A stretch of DNA of 64,000 nt from Pseudomonadota bacterium (GCA_021324155.1 JAJPJQ010000049.1:62001-126000); one strand, 5' to 3'. Shown: positions 53,326-62,352, counted from the first letter of the stretch. Notes: a model not told the origin generated them from the sequence alone. Program-made: numbers and translations.

Positions 53326-54978
53326 CTAATCGGCCGGCATGTAGCCGAACGCGCGGTCGCGCTCGATCAGCTCGCGCGGCCGCTGCGTCGCGCAGCCGTA
53401 GCCGCCGCCTCCGGCGGTGAAGAAAGTCACGCTGCCGCCTTTTTTCAGCGCCAGGTTGGGACGCTTGGTCATCCATGCGCCGGCGTCTTCCGGCGATTGC
53501 TTGACCAACGCCTTCGCGGCGGCGCCGCCGTCGCCGCCGAAAAGCCCCCACGGCGGCGTGCGCGTCCGCTCGATGTTGATATTCACGAGACAGTCGCACA
53601 GGGTCTTCACGGTGATTTCGATACCGAGGCCGCCGCGGAATTTTCCCGCCCCGCCGCTGCCTTCGCGCAGCCGGTGCCGCTCGACGAGCACGGGATAATA
53701 GAGCTCCTGCAGCTCGATGGGCGCATTCTGCACGTCGCCCTGGCACATCGAGACCGTGGCGTTTTGGCCGTCCTCGCCGGCGCGCCCGCCCCAGCCGCCG
53801 CCCATGATCGTCTGGCACAAGTAGCGCCTGCCGGTACGCGGGTTGCTGCCGAAGAATGCGTAGCCGCCCATGTCGCCCTTGTGGCCTGCGGCGATTTTAT
53901 CCGGCAGCGCCGGCGCGAGCGCCTTGAAAATGAGATCGATCACCGTCGGCAGCGTGCGGCTCCAGTTGCCCACCGGCGCGGGCGGCGTCGCGCTCAAGAT
54001 TTTTCCCGGCGGTATGATGACTTTTAGGGCGCGAAAGCAGCCTTCGTCGATCGGCGAGAATGGACTCACGAGGCACTTGAAGGCGACGCGTGCCGCCGCG
54101 ACCGCACCCGACTCGCCGGAATTGATCGAGCCGGGCACCTGATTGCTGATCTCCGAGAAATCGATGGTCATCTCGCCGCCGTCGACGATCACTTTCACCT
54201 TCAGCGGCACGGGCCGGTTGAGATCGACGCCGTCGCTGTCGAAAAGCGCTTCGGCTTCGTACGTGCCGGGCTTGATGCGCGCGACCTGCTGCCGCGCGAG
54301 CGCCTCGGACTGATCGCCGATCGCGCGCACCGAGCGCAGGAAAACCTCGAGGCCGTAGCGGCCGACGAGTTCGGCCAGGCCGCGCTCGCCGATGCGGCAG
54401 GCGGCGATCTGCGCGCGCAGGTCGCCGAGACAGCTCTCGGCGAAACGCACGTTGTCGGAGATCAATTGAAAGAGATCGCGATTGGGCTCCTCGCCGCGAT
54501 AGAGCTTGAGCGAGCGGAACTGCAGCCCCTCCTCGTAAATTTCCCGCGTGCCGCTGTAGCCGAAGCCGACGCGCGTGCCGCCGATGTCGATCCAATGCGC
54601 GCGCACGGCGAGAAACGCGACCAGCTCGCCGTGGTGAAAAAACGGCGTGTAGATGACGACATTGTTCAAATGCTGCCCGCAGACGTAGGGATGATTCATG
54701 ATGACGACGTCGCCGGGCCGAAAACCGTCGCGGCCGTGCGTGCGCACGCCGTCGACGATCGCCGGACCCAGGTCGGCGAGGAAGATCGGCAGCGCGCCGA
54801 AGTTCTGCGACAGAATATTGCCGTCGGGATCGACGATGCCCACGCAATAGTCGCGGACCTCGTAGATCATCATGTTGTAGGAGGTCTTGCGCAGCACGGT
54901 CGCCATCTCGTTGGCGATGTGCGCGAGGCCGCTGCGCACGACCTCGACGGTGATCGGATTGAATTCCGATGCGGGCAT
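53326..54978 (-). CDS. hyuB: Hydantoinase B / oxoprolinase beta-like subunit
   Basis: 550 aa. FNPITVEVVRSGLAHIANEMATVLRKTSYNMMIYEVRDYC, VIMNHPYVCGQHLNNVVIYTPFF, GHKGDMGGYAFFGSNPRTGRRY and TAGGGGYGCATQRPRELIERD are close to the copy at 42051-43724. Its ATG follows the nitroreductase stop directly. It most likely pairs with the HyuA at 48990-51035 in the same operon. Confidence 0.93.
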   Translation of the reverse strand: MPASEFNPITVEVVRSGLAHIANEMATVLRKTSYNMMIYEVRDYCVGIVDPDGNILSQNFGALPIFLADLGPAIVDGVRTHGRDGFRPGDVVIMNHPYVCGQHLNNVVIYTPFFHHGELVAFLAVRAHWIDIGGTRVGFGYSGTREIYEEGLQFRSLKLYRGEEPNRDLFQLISDNVRFAESCLGDLRAQIAACRIGERGLAELVGRYGLEVFLRSVRAIGDQSEALARQQVARIKPGTYEAEALFDSDGVDLNRPVPLKVKVIVDGGEMTIDFSEISNQVPGSINSGESGAVAAARVAFKCLVSPFSPIDEGCFRALKVIIPPGKILSATPPAPVGNWSRTLPTVIDLIFKALAPALPDKIAAGHKGDMGGYAFFGSNPRTGRRYLCQTIMGGGWGGRAGEDGQNATVSMCQGDVQNAPIELQELYYPVLVERHRLREGSGGAGKFRGGLGIEITVKTLCDCLVNINIERTRTPPWGLFGGDGGAAAKALVKQSPEDAGAWMTKRPNLALKKGGSVTFFTAGGGGYGCATQRPRELIERDRAFGYMPAD

Positions 54979-55761
54979 TTATTTCTTTTCGTCCGCGGTC
55001 ACCGCGCGCGACGCGGAATGGATCGGCACGGTCGCTTCGCGGAGCGAATAGAGATATTTGATCACGTCTTCATTCGACATGTACTTGCTCATGTCGTAGC
55101 GGTCGCGGTGCACGATGTTTTCGAGCGGACGGCGCACGCCTTCGTGCGCGGGCACGTCGGGATAGCCGATGGGAATAATGAGATAGAGCTTCAACAGGTC
55201 GGGAACGCCGAGCACGCGCTTGTGCGGCTCCTCGACGTGGATCGACACCCATTCGGAAGTAAGGCCGAGCGACGCGACGGCGAGATGGATCAAGAACGAC
55301 GCGTTGGCGAGGCCGTCGGTCAAATGCGACTGGTCGCGGCCGAAGGTGTGCGCGCCCATGACGGTGCCCCACTGCCGCCGGCCGTCTCCGAGCACGACGA
55401 TGACGGCCGGCGCCTGATGCCAGTTCGCCTTCGCCTTGTTGAAGCGCAAAGATTCGTGCGGGTCGTTCTTCACCTGATAGGACGGATGGCGCAGGTTGTA
55501 CTCGCGCTGCTGCTCCATCCAGAAGATGAAGTCCGTGTTGTATTCGGAATAGGCGTCGCGCAGCTCTTTCTTGATCTTGGGATCGGTGACGATGACGAAC
55601 TCCCACGGCTGGGAATTCGCGCCCGACATCGCCCAGCGGGCGACCTCGAGAATCTTGTTGATGGTGTCTTCCGGAATCGGATCGGGCCGGAATTTGCGCA
55701 CGCTCATGCGCGTCTTCACGAGCTTGAGCAGCATGTCGTACGTTTGATTTTTGTCGCCCAT
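54979..55761 (-). CDS. Nitroreductase family protein, paralogue of 45801-46583
   Basis: 260 aa from the ATG at 55761, which has GGAGG five bases upstream; the ATG six codons earlier lies before that site and is unlikely. The shared blocks RWAMSGANSQPWEFVIV, QWGTVMGAHTFGRDQSHLTDGLAN, KRVLGVPDLLKLYLIIPIGYP and EGVRRPLENIV show descent from a common gene with 45801-46583. It is the first gene of a six-gene operon with HyuB, two M24-fold proteins, HyuA and MmgE/PrpD. The presumed flavin enzyme may prepare a ring for the hydantoinase-like step. Confidence 0.92.
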   Translation of the reverse strand: MGDKNQTYDMLLKLVKTRMSVRKFRPDPIPEDTINKILEVARWAMSGANSQPWEFVIVTDPKIKKELRDAYSEYNTDFIFWMEQQREYNLRHPSYQVKNDPHESLRFNKAKANWHQAPAVIVVLGDGRRQWGTVMGAHTFGRDQSHLTDGLANASFLIHLAVASLGLTSEWVSIHVEEPHKRVLGVPDLLKLYLIIPIGYPDVPAHEGVRRPLENIVHRDRYDMSKYMSNEDVIKYLYSLREATVPIHSASRAVTADEKK

Positions 55762-55795
55762 AAACTCCTCCACGCTCATTGCCCCGGAGTCGTTA

Positions 55796-55808
55796 AGAGA
55801 TTGTCTCT
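55796..55808. promoter_or_regulatory. Short inverted repeat downstream of the operon promoter
   Basis: AGAGA-TTG-TCTCT, a perfect 5-bp inverted repeat with a 3-base centre, lies 12 bases downstream of the -10 box. It could be an operator half-site pair or a small leader hairpin. Confidence 0.3.
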
Positions 55809-55820
55809 CAGCGCGCGCTT

Positions 55821-55849
55821 ACCATATCGGCGCGGCGACAAGCGGTCAA
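55821..55849 (-). promoter_or_regulatory. Sigma-70-type promoter of the six-gene nitroreductase/HyuAB operon
   Basis: Minus strand TTGACC (55844-55849), a 17-base spacer, TATGGT (55821-55826). This is the best-spaced sigma-70 promoter seen in the window. It lies about 60 bases before the nitroreductase start. Confidence 0.6.
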
Positions 55850-55984
55850 GTTTGAAACGGGCTATGGGAAGCAGCGAATGCGCAGGAAACTGGCTGAGAA
55901 ATAGATGACGGCCGAGCGGCTAAAGATGGAAGCGGCGGCGAAGAAATACGACGGCGGAATCGAAGAAACGGCAGCGATTGTGTG

Positions 55985-56380
55985 TCAAAAGCTCCATTCT
56001 CGCGATAGCCAGTCCAAGGCGGTGTTGAAATCGTAAAACGCGCGGGTCTTCACGCCTTGATTAGAGGCGGCGGAGGCGACGACCATCAGCTGGCCGTACT
56101 GCTCGATTTCGCGGCCGCAGACGAGCGCGACTTTTTGCTCGACGCCGAGGCGACTTTCGAGCAGGCCCTTGAGGATTGCTCCCGTTCCGGAAGCGTCCGC
56201 ATTCCAAGTCGCTTCACGCAGGTCAAGGAGCGCGGGCTCCCTAACGGCCGGGAACGCGCCGGCGAGCCGGCAGAAAATTCCATGAAAATCCGCAACCTCC
56301 AGTTGTCCGCGCGCCGTCGCGCGTACATATAGTTTTTCATGATCCGACCAGACAGGCCGGATCTCCAGGTCCAATGCCAT
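55985..56380 (-). CDS. STAS/SpoIIAA-like domain protein
   Basis: 131 aa. LYVRATARGQLEVADFHGIFCRLAGAF, PALLDLREATWNADASGTGAILKGL, QKVALVCGREIEQYGQLMVVAS and KTRAFYDFNTALDWLSREW follow the strand-helix pattern of the STAS/SEC14-like (SpoIIAA-like) proteins that end in a short AxxWL helix. Such proteins bind small ligands or act in stress signalling; no phosphorylated Ser of anti-anti-sigma type can be pointed out. GAGGG precedes the ATG. It is divergent from the sigma-54 activator gene, 330 bases away. Confidence 0.72.
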   Translation of the reverse strand: MALDLEIRPVWSDHEKLYVRATARGQLEVADFHGIFCRLAGAFPAVREPALLDLREATWNADASGTGAILKGLLESRLGVEQKVALVCGREIEQYGQLMVVASAASNQGVKTRAFYDFNTALDWLSREWSF

Positions 56381-56710
56381 GAAGCCCTCTTAGCCTTGAT
56401 TACGATCTCCTTGCGGTTGCCTCCTTGGTGCACCGCAGCAACATTCAACGCGGAATGGTGATTTAATGGAGCGTATTATCGGGGCGGGTTCGATGTCGCA
56501 GCGCGCTGAGATCAGCCATCCACAGTGTCATGCAAGCAACATATAACCATGGCGGGCTGGCCGTGTCTTGACATTCAACGCCAATCGATTGACAGTTTGT
56601 ATCTTAGCCTGTTTAGCCCTGCACTGCGCACCTGATCGCCTGCCTCGACGAACAACCCTGGCGCGTTTCGGTATTGCGGCGGTTTTGATATAGTCGGGGC
56701 TTATTTCGTT
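56381..56710. other. 330-base divergent intergenic region
   Basis: No gene is seen. TTGACA occurs twice on the plus strand (56568-56573 and 56589-56594), 21 bp apart, without a good -10 box at the proper distance. An extended -10-like TGATATAGT ends at 56694, 16 bases before the activator's ATG. Neither the GCCGANATCTCGGC element nor a -24/-12 box is present, so the activator is probably made from an ordinary promoter. Confidence 0.5.
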
Positions 56711-58819
56711 ATGGCGGAGTGGATCGAAAATCAGCCGTGCGCCGAGGAAAGCGCGGAAGCGACGGCGGCGCGCTACAAGGCGCTCTTGGACGTGTCGGAA
56801 GCGATCGCGCTCCACGGCGATCTGCACGCGCTCTTCCACGATATCGCCGTGCGCCTGCCCAATGTCTTGAATTTCGACTCGATCGGACTCGTTTTGCACA
56901 ATCCGGCCACGGATACCGTTCGCCTCCACCTACTGGAAACGCGCGGCGACTCGAAATGGCAGCGAGAGATTCCCATCGTCGATCTGCCGGTCGATCAGGC
57001 GCTTAGCGGGCTCGCGTGGCGCGAGCAGCAGTCGATCGTGGTCTTCGATACGGATAAAGACACGCGCGCGCCGCAAGGCGCCGCGGTCCTGAGCCGCAAC
57101 AATATCAAGTCGTGCTCGGTCGTGCCGCTGACCACGCCCTACCGGCGTCTCGGCGCGATCATTTTCGGCAGCCAGCGCTACAACGACTACAACTGCGCCG
57201 ACCTGCAGTTTCTCGAACAAGTGGCGAAACAGATCGCCGTCGCCGTCGACAACGCGCTGCGCCGGCAGGATGCGCAGCGGCTTCAGGCGGAGCTCCAGCA
57301 CGAACGCGATCGCCTGCGTCTCCTGCTCGATCTCAACAACAACATGGTCTCGAACCTGGACCTGCGCGCCGTCCTGCGCGCGGTTTCGGCGAGCATCCGC
57401 CGCGTGATGGAATGCGACATGGTCGGCGTGACGCTGCCCGATAGCGCGAACGATGGCATGCGCATCTTCGCGCTCGATTCGCCGACCGACGGCCACGGTA
57501 TGCTGCGCGAGGAATTCACGGTTCCGATGCACCAATCGATCTCCGGCAAGGTCTTCCGCGAAGGAAAACCCTGGCACGGAAGAATCGCCGACGGCGTCGA
57601 GCCCTATCGCACATTGAAGTCGCCGCTGCTCGCTGACGGTTTTCAATTCGCCTGCATGGTGCCGCTCATCAGCCGCGGCCGGACGCTCGGCGTTCTCGCC
57701 ATGGGCCGCAAGCAGCCGCCGCCGTTCGCCCAGGAGGATGTCGATTTCCTCATGCAGCTCTCGACGCAGGTCGGGATCGCGGTCGAGAACGCGCTCGAGC
57801 ACCGCGAGGTGACGGAAGTCAAGGAGCGGCTCGCGAACCAGACGCTGTATCTCCAGGAGGAGATCCGCACCGAGCACAATTTCGAGGAAATCATCGGCGA
57901 AAGCCCGTCGCTGAAGGAGACCCTGCGCCAGGTCGAGACCGTCGCTCCGACCGATTCGACCGTTCTCATCCTCGGCGAGACCGGCACCGGCAAAGAGGTG
58001 ATCGCGCGCGCGATCCACAATCTCAGCGCGCGCCGCGACCAAACTTTCGTCAAGGTCAATTGCGCGGCGATCCCGCTCGGGCTGCTCGAAAGCGAGCTGT
58101 TCGGCCACGAGCGTGGGGCTTTTACCGGGGCGATCGCGCAAAAGATCGGCCGTTTCGAGCTCGCCAACCGCGGCACGCTGTTCCTCGACGAGGTCGGCGA
58201 TATTCCGCTCGAACTTCAGCCCAAACTCCTGCGCGTCCTTCAGGAGCAGGAATTCGAGCGTCTCGGAAGCCCCAAAACCGTGAAGGTCGACGTCCGTCTG
58301 ATCGCGGCGACGAACGCCGATCTCGTGCAGATGGTTGAAGATCGGCGCTTTCGCGCGGATCTTTATTATCGCCTCAACGTCTTTCCGATCCGCGTGCCGC
58401 CGCTGCGCGACCGCGGCGGCGATATCCCGCTGCTGGTGCGATATTTTACGCAGAAATACGCGCGGCTGATGAAGAAAAATGTATCGACGGTGCCCGCCGA
58501 AGCGATGGCGACGCTGGCGCGCTATGCCTGGCCCGGCAATATCCGCGAGCTGGAAAACCTCGTCGAGCGCGCGGTTATTCTATCGCCGGGCCCCGAGCTG
58601 CGGATTCCGCTCCGCGAGCTCAAAGCCCAGGCGGCGGCTGCGGTTTCGTCCAATCACGTAACGACGCTGGAAGCCGCCGAGCGCGAGCACATCCTCCGCG
58701 CGCTCGCCGAGACGAAATGGCTGATCGGCGGGCCGACCGGCGCCGCCGCGCGTCTCGGCATGAAGCGCACCACGCTGCAATCGCGCATGAAGAATTTGGG
58801 GATCACGCGCCCGAAGTAG
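56711..58819 (+). CDS. Sigma-54-dependent transcriptional activator, GAF-GAF-AAA+-Fis (FhlA-like)
   Basis: 702 aa. Two GAF sensor domains (about residues 30-180 and 205-370) are followed by a sigma-54 AAA+ domain (395-625) with Walker A GETGTGKE near 422, the sigma-54-contacting loop GAFTGA near 469, Walker [10 protein letters not shown] near 493 and the arginine-finger region [19 protein letters not shown]-terminal Fis helix-turn-helix ends in [21 protein letters not shown]. There is no receiver domain, so it senses a small molecule through the GAF domains like FhlA or NorR. It should bind upstream palindromes and activate -24/-12 promoters. Three such element pairs lie 1-5 kb downstream. 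Confidence 0.96.
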   Translation: MAEWIENQPCAEESAEATAARYKALLDVSEAIALHGDLHALFHDIAVRLPNVLNFDSIGLVLHNPATDTVRLHLLETRGDSKWQREIPIVDLPVDQALSGLAWREQQSIVVFDTDKDTRAPQGAAVLSRNNIKSCSVVPLTTPYRRLGAIIFGSQRYNDYNCADLQFLEQVAKQIAVAVDNALRRQDAQRLQAELQHERDRLRLLLDLNNNMVSNLDLRAVLRAVSASIRRVMECDMVGVTLPDSANDGMRIFALDSPTDGHGMLREEFTVPMHQSISGKVFREGKPWHGRIADGVEPYRTLKSPLLADGFQFACMVPLISRGRTLGVLAMGRKQPPPFAQEDVDFLMQLSTQVGIAVENALEHREVTEVKERLANQTLYLQEEIRTEHNFEEIIGESPSLKETLRQVETVAPTDSTVLILGETGTGKEVIARAIHNLSARRDQTFVKVNCAAIPLGLLESELFGHERGAFTGAIAQKIGRFELANRGTLFLDEVGDIPLELQPKLLRVLQEQEFERLGSPKTVKVDVRLIAATNADLVQMVEDRRFRADLYYRLNVFPIRVPPLRDRGGDIPLLVRYFTQKYARLMKKNVSTVPAEAMATLARYAWPGNIRELENLVERAVILSPGPELRIPLRELKAQAAAAVSSNHVTTLEAAEREHILRALAETKWLIGGPTGAAARLGMKRTTLQSRMKNLGITRPK

Positions 58820-58839
58820 CGCGCCCATCCCGCCGCAGT

Positions 58840-59508
58840 TCACGCTTTTAAGATCGCTGCGAAGTCGATGCCGGGCAGATCGCCGATGCGCTCGATCGTC
58901 ATATCCGGCGCGGGGCAGCTTTCGACGAGGTTTTTATCCAGCGCATAATGTCCCTGGCGCGGGAAGACGGTGGTAACGCGGCGGCCGAAGATTCTCTTCA
59001 CGGCGGTGAGGATGCGGATCTTGTCGTCGATCAGGACGTAATGGTCCGCGGGGTAGCGCCGCTCCACATCGTCCAATTCGGTTTCCTTGTGAATGTAGAT
59101 GAGCACGTGGCCCTCGAAAGCTTCGTGCAATCCCGAGCGCCACACCTTGAGCGGCTGGAAAACGACGTCGCCGTCGGAAAGAATCACGGGCTTGCCGAAT
59201 TTCTTCGCGTGCTCGACGGCGTCGAGCGAGCCGGGGAACAGGCGGTTGGCGAACGGATATTCCACAAAGAAGTGCGAGACGGTCAGCAGGTGCGGATCGC
59301 GCGGGTAATTGTCGCGGTAGAGCTGCAGGGCGCCGAGATAGTCGGCGTACCCCACCCTGGCGCGCAGCTCCTCGAATAACGCCCAATAGCGCTCCTGGCG
59401 CTCGTGGCCGACTTCGCGCTCCAGATGGTTCTTGAGGTCCAGCGCGATATGGTCGTTGTCGAGCAGCGTGTTATCGACGTCGAAGAGAAAAACGATTTGC
59501 GCGCTCAT
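58840..59508 (-). CDS. HAD superfamily hydrolase
   Basis: 222 aa from the ATG at 59508. HAD motifs in order: FLFDVDNTLLDND near residue 5 (nucleophile Asp and acid Asp), KPVILSDGD near 110 (motif II), and DHYVLIDDKIRIL near 155 (motif IV acids). The phosphatase-type cap helices lie between. It is likely a phosphomonoesterase or related hydrolase of unknown substrate. It is convergent with the sigma-54 activator gene, with 20 bases between stops. Confidence 0.9.
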   Translation of the reverse strand: MSAQIVFLFDVDNTLLDNDHIALDLKNHLEREVGHERQERYWALFEELRARVGYADYLGALQLYRDNYPRDPHLLTVSHFFVEYPFANRLFPGSLDAVEHAKKFGKPVILSDGDVVFQPLKVWRSGLHEAFEGHVLIYIHKETELDDVERRYPADHYVLIDDKIRILTAVKRIFGRRVTTVFPRQGHYALDKNLVESCPAPDMTIERIGDLPGIDFAAILKA

Positions 59509-59643
59509 GCGTCGCCCTGATGATTGTTGAACGGCCGTTTTCACCAGCCATATCAGATGCGCAGCAAAGTCCAAACAACTCCGGCAAGCTTTATTACGAT
59601 TCATCTTTCCGAAATGTTGACGGTGTCCGCCAACGCGTCACTA

Positions 59644-59663
59644 AATGCCGAGATGTCGGCATT
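59644..59663. promoter_or_regulatory. Upstream activator element 1 (GCCGANATCTCGGC family)
   Basis: AATGCCGA-GATG-TCGGCATT, an 8-bp perfect inverted repeat with a 4-base centre. Its minus-strand core GCCGACATCTCGGC differs from the elements at 61835 and 63485 at one base only. It lies 114 bases before the -24/-12 promoter of the SDR gene. Confidence 0.7.
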
Positions 59664-59774
59664 CCGACGATAAATCGGCAGAGGACGCCCTTCATATTTT
59701 TTTTATTCCAGCCTGCGCTCTTCCAAGTGCCCGGATCATCGCGGTTTGCACAAAGGCTGCGCGTTTGTCGGGTG

Positions 59775-59789
59775 AGGCATGACCTTTGC
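59775..59789 (+). promoter_or_regulatory. Sigma-54 (-24/-12) promoter of the SDR gene
   Basis: AGGCATGACCTTTGC: GG and GC are separated by exactly 10 bases, and it matches TGGCAYR-N4-TTGC at all but the first position. Expected transcription start near 59801, leaving a 41-base leader with GGAGGAGG before the ATG at 59842. Confidence 0.72.
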
Positions 59790-59841
59790 CTCTTCACACG
59801 CGTATTATTTCCGGTAGAACGATTCGGAGGAGGAACACCAC

Positions 59842-60600
59842 ATGAGCGCGGAAAAGAAATTATCGGGTAAGGTCGCGATCGTAACCGGCGCGGCGAAGGG
59901 CATCGGCGCAGGTATCGCCAAGGAAATGGCGGCCGAAGGCGCGGCGGTCGTCGTCAACTATTCGTCGAGCAAGAAGGGCGCGGATGAAGTCGTCGCCGCG
60001 ATCAAAAAGAACGGCGGTCAGGCGCTCGCGCTGCAGGCCGACATGGCGAAGAAATCCGACATCGAGCGCCTGTTTTCCGAATCGATGCGGGCGTTCGGGA
60101 GGATCGACATCCTGGTGAACAATGCCGGCATTTTCGAATTCGTGCCGCTCGAAGAGATCACCGAAGAGCACTTTCACAAACATTTCAATCTCAACGTGCT
60201 CGGTCTTATCCTCGCTTCGCAGCAGGCGGCCAAATATTTCGGCCGCGACGGCGGCGTCATCATCAACATCAGCTCGCTCGCGAGCACCAAGGCGCCCCCG
60301 ACAACATCCGTCTACAGCGCCACGAAAGGAGCGGTCGATACCTTGACGAAGGCGCTCGCCAACGAGCTCGGGCCGCGCAAGATCCGCGTGAATGCAATCA
60401 ATCCCGGCGTGGTGATAACCGAAGGCGTGCAGGCGGCGGGAATCGCCGGCAGCGACTTCGAGAAGCAGGCGGTGGCGCAGACGCCGCTCGGCCGCACCGG
60501 TCTGCCGGCGGACATCGGGCCGGCCGCCGTTTTCCTCGCCTCTTCCGATTCGTCCTGGATCACGGGCACGACGTTGGTCATCTCGGGCGGCCTGAGCTGA
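59842..60600 (+). CDS. SDR family oxidoreductase
   Basis: 252 aa classical short-chain dehydrogenase. Cofactor motif TGAAKGIGAGIA near residue 14, NNAGIFEF near 92, catalytic Ser in NISSLAS near 142 and YSATKGA near 157 with the Tyr-Lys pair; PGVVITEGV follows. It is similar in outline to glucose 1-dehydrogenase and 3-oxoacyl-ACP reductases. GGAGGAGG lies about nine bases before the ATG. It is preceded by the first sigma-54 module, so expression is probably conditional. Substrate unknown. Confidence 0.93.
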   Translation: MSAEKKLSGKVAIVTGAAKGIGAGIAKEMAAEGAAVVVNYSSSKKGADEVVAAIKKNGGQALALQADMAKKSDIERLFSESMRAFGRIDILVNNAGIFEFVPLEEITEEHFHKHFNLNVLGLILASQQAAKYFGRDGGVIINISSLASTKAPPTTSVYSATKGAVDTLTKALANELGPRKIRVNAINPGVVITEGVQAAGIAGSDFEKQAVAQTPLGRTGLPADIGPAAVFLASSDSSWITGTTLVISGGLS

Positions 60601-60728
60601 GACCGGCCGCTCATTTTTCGACGAGCGGGTAGCAGGGGCGGTGGAATCGTGCAAGGTAATTTATAAGACGCTGCACGGCCGCGAATGGAGCATCTGCGGG
60701 AGCCGCGGCGTACAGAAGGAGCATTCGT

Positions 60729-61790
60729 ATGAAATTTACCACTCTCGGCGACACGGGCCTCCTCGTGTCGCGCCTGTGCTTCGGGGCGATGACATTCGGC
60801 GGCGGCGAAGGCCTTTACAGAGTCATCGGCGCGAGCGGCCAGAAGGAAGCCGACGAGCTCATCAAGACTTCGATCGACGCAGGAGTCAATTTCTTCGATA
60901 CCGCGGATGCGTACTCCCAAGGCGAAAGCGAGACGATCCTCGGACAGTCGTTCAAGAACCTCAAGCTCGCGCGCAAGGATGTCGTCATCGCGACGAAGGT
61001 ATACGGCCGCGTCGGACCCGGGCGAAATGACGTCGGCGCTTCGCGCGGCCATATCATGGACGCCGTCGAAGCTAGCCTGCGCCGCCTGCAAACCGACCAT
61101 ATAGACCTGTACCAGATCCACGCGAACGATCGCGTCACTCCCGTCGAAGAGACGCTCGGCGCCCTCGATACGCTCGTGCGCAGCGGCAAGGTGCGCTACA
61201 TCGGTGTCTCTAACTGGCAGGCATGGAAGATCGCCAAGGCGCGCGGCGTATCGAAGCTCAACAATTTTGCGCGCTTCGATACGCTGCAGGCGTATTACTC
61301 CATCGCCGGCCGGGACCTGGAGCGAGACATCGTTCCTTATCTCGAAGAAGAAAAACTGGGGCTCCTCGTCTGGAGTCCACTCGCCGGCGGCCTGCTCTCC
61401 GGAAAATTCAGCCGCAACAATCAAAAGCCCGAAGGCTCGCGCCGCTCCGATTTCGACTTTCCCATCGTCGACAAGGAGCGCGCCTGGAAGATTCTGGACG
61501 TCATGGCCCCGGTCGCGAAGGCGCACAACTGCAGCGCCGCGCGCATCGCACTCGCGTGGCTCCTGGCGCGTCCGGTGGTCACTTCGGTCATTATCGGGGC
61601 ACGGAGAATCGGCCAGCTTCAGGACAATCTCGCCGCCATCGATCTGGAACTCACCAACGACGAAATCCGAAGATTGGATGAAGTCAGCGCACTCCCACCG
61701 GAGTATCCCGGCTGGATGCTCCCATTCCAGGGCGCCGACCGCCTCGGCGCGATGGAAAGTCCGGTTTGGGAGCAGCGGCGCCAAGCATGA
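60729..61790 (+). CDS. Aldo/keto reductase
   Basis: 353 aa NADPH-dependent reductase. The catalytic tetrad is visible: Asp and Tyr in FFDTADAYSQGESE near residue 58, Lys in VVIATKVYGR near 90, His in LYQIHAND near 135. GVSNWQAWKIAKA near 165 and VTSVIIGARRIGQLQDNL near 285 are family blocks. AGAAGGAG precedes the ATG. The 128-base gap after the SDR gene has neither the element nor a -24/-12 box, so it may be read through from the SDR promoter. Likely substrates are aldehydes or ketones. Confidence 0.94.
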   Translation: MKFTTLGDTGLLVSRLCFGAMTFGGGEGLYRVIGASGQKEADELIKTSIDAGVNFFDTADAYSQGESETILGQSFKNLKLARKDVVIATKVYGRVGPGRNDVGASRGHIMDAVEASLRRLQTDHIDLYQIHANDRVTPVEETLGALDTLVRSGKVRYIGVSNWQAWKIAKARGVSKLNNFARFDTLQAYYSIAGRDLERDIVPYLEEEKLGLLVWSPLAGGLLSGKFSRNNQKPEGSRRSDFDFPIVDKERAWKILDVMAPVAKAHNCSAARIALAWLLARPVVTSVIIGARRIGQLQDNLAAIDLELTNDEIRRLDEVSALPPEYPGWMLPFQGADRLGAMESPVWEQRRQA

Positions 61791-61834
61791 GCGGCGAATC
61801 GACCGATTCTGATCGGCGTGATCTTGTCACTTCA

Positions 61835-61848
61835 GCCGATATCTCGGC
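61835..61848. promoter_or_regulatory. Upstream activator element 2 (GCCGANATCTCGGC family)
   Basis: GCCGATATCTCGGC. It lies 101 bases before the -24/-12 promoter at 61950. A weaker related dyad, CCGAT-TCTG-ATCGG (61803-61816), has its centre 32 bp away, about three helical turns, and could be a second site. Confidence 0.7.
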
Positions 61849-61949
61849 GCCTGCCACTACTTCGGCAGCGTTTGTCATCACAGAGCGAGACGCGCAGCGG
61901 CAATTTGTTATCTATCGAGTGAAATCAGCAGCGATTCCTGCCTGATGCT

Positions 61950-61964
61950 TGGCATCCAGCTTGC
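61950..61964 (+). promoter_or_regulatory. Sigma-54 (-24/-12) promoter of the small exported protein genes
   Basis: TGGCATCCAGCTTGC followed by T: matches the sigma-54 consensus except for one position, with GG and GC 10 bases apart. Expected start of transcription near 61976, before the AGGAGG and GTG start at 62009. Confidence 0.75.
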
Positions 61965-62008
61965 TCAAAGCTTTATCGTAGATCACGAATGCAGGAGGTC
62001 ACGCTAAA

Positions 62009-62320
62009 GTGAAGACTGGAAAATTATTTCTTTCGGCTGCGATCCTGGCCGCCGGCCTCGCCGCCGGCGGCGCAGCGTTGGGCGCCGACGGCGTCGTCCT
62101 GAGAGAGCCGTTGTCGCCGGGCTCCGATTACTGCCATTTGCAATTTCCCCCGATCCGCGAAAATACGCTGGGGACGGATAAACCGGTGCTCAAGGATCCG
62201 GATTCGGGCGACCTCATCGATTTTTACGGCCCGTGCGACGAGAATCCCGTGGGGCCGAATCAGGTGAGATTGCAAAAGCAAGAAGCACAACGGCGACACG
62301 ACATCGAGCGCGAGGATTAA
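62009..62320 (+). CDS. Small exported protein of unknown function (copy 1)
   Basis: 103 aa starting at GTG, 12 bases after AGGAGG. Signal peptide LFLSAAILAAGLAAGGAALGA, then a short mature part with two cysteines in SDYCHLQFPPIREN and FYGPCDENPVGPNQV, which could form a disulfide or bind a ligand. The C-terminus is charged (KQEAQRRHDIERED). I do not recognise the family. Its tandem copy follows 32 bases later, and it is the first gene after the second sigma-54 module. Confidence 0.8.
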   Translation: MKTGKLFLSAAILAAGLAAGGAALGADGVVLREPLSPGSDYCHLQFPPIRENTLGTDKPVLKDPDSGDLIDFYGPCDENPVGPNQVRLQKQEAQRRHDIERED

Positions 62321-62352
62321 TGTCGCTCGATTCGCGAAAGTGAGGTTGAAGC

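Larger units (their letters stand above)
59509..59841. other. 333-base intergenic region with a sigma-54 control module
   Basis: No protein gene is seen. It holds the element at 59644-59663, a -24/-12 promoter at 59775-59789, and a T-rich run (about 59695-59705) between them, which could help DNA bend between activator and polymerase. The rest, next to the HAD gene start, shows nothing recognisable. Confidence 0.6.

Noticed and set aside
55905-56036. 44-codon open frame on the plus strand overlapping the STAS-like gene end
   Set aside because: No ribosome-binding site, overlaps a better-supported gene on the other strand, and the composition is not convincing.
56711-58819. NtrC-type two-component response regulator
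   Set aside because: The N-terminus contains two GAF domains and no receiver domain or phospho-acceptor Asp, and no histidine kinase is adjacent.
61803-61868. Additional dyads CCGAT-TCTG-ATCGG and CTGCC-N8-GGCAG around element 2 as further activator sites
   Set aside because: Similar in outline but with different spacing, and no equivalents of the same form near elements 1 and 3; kept only as a note.
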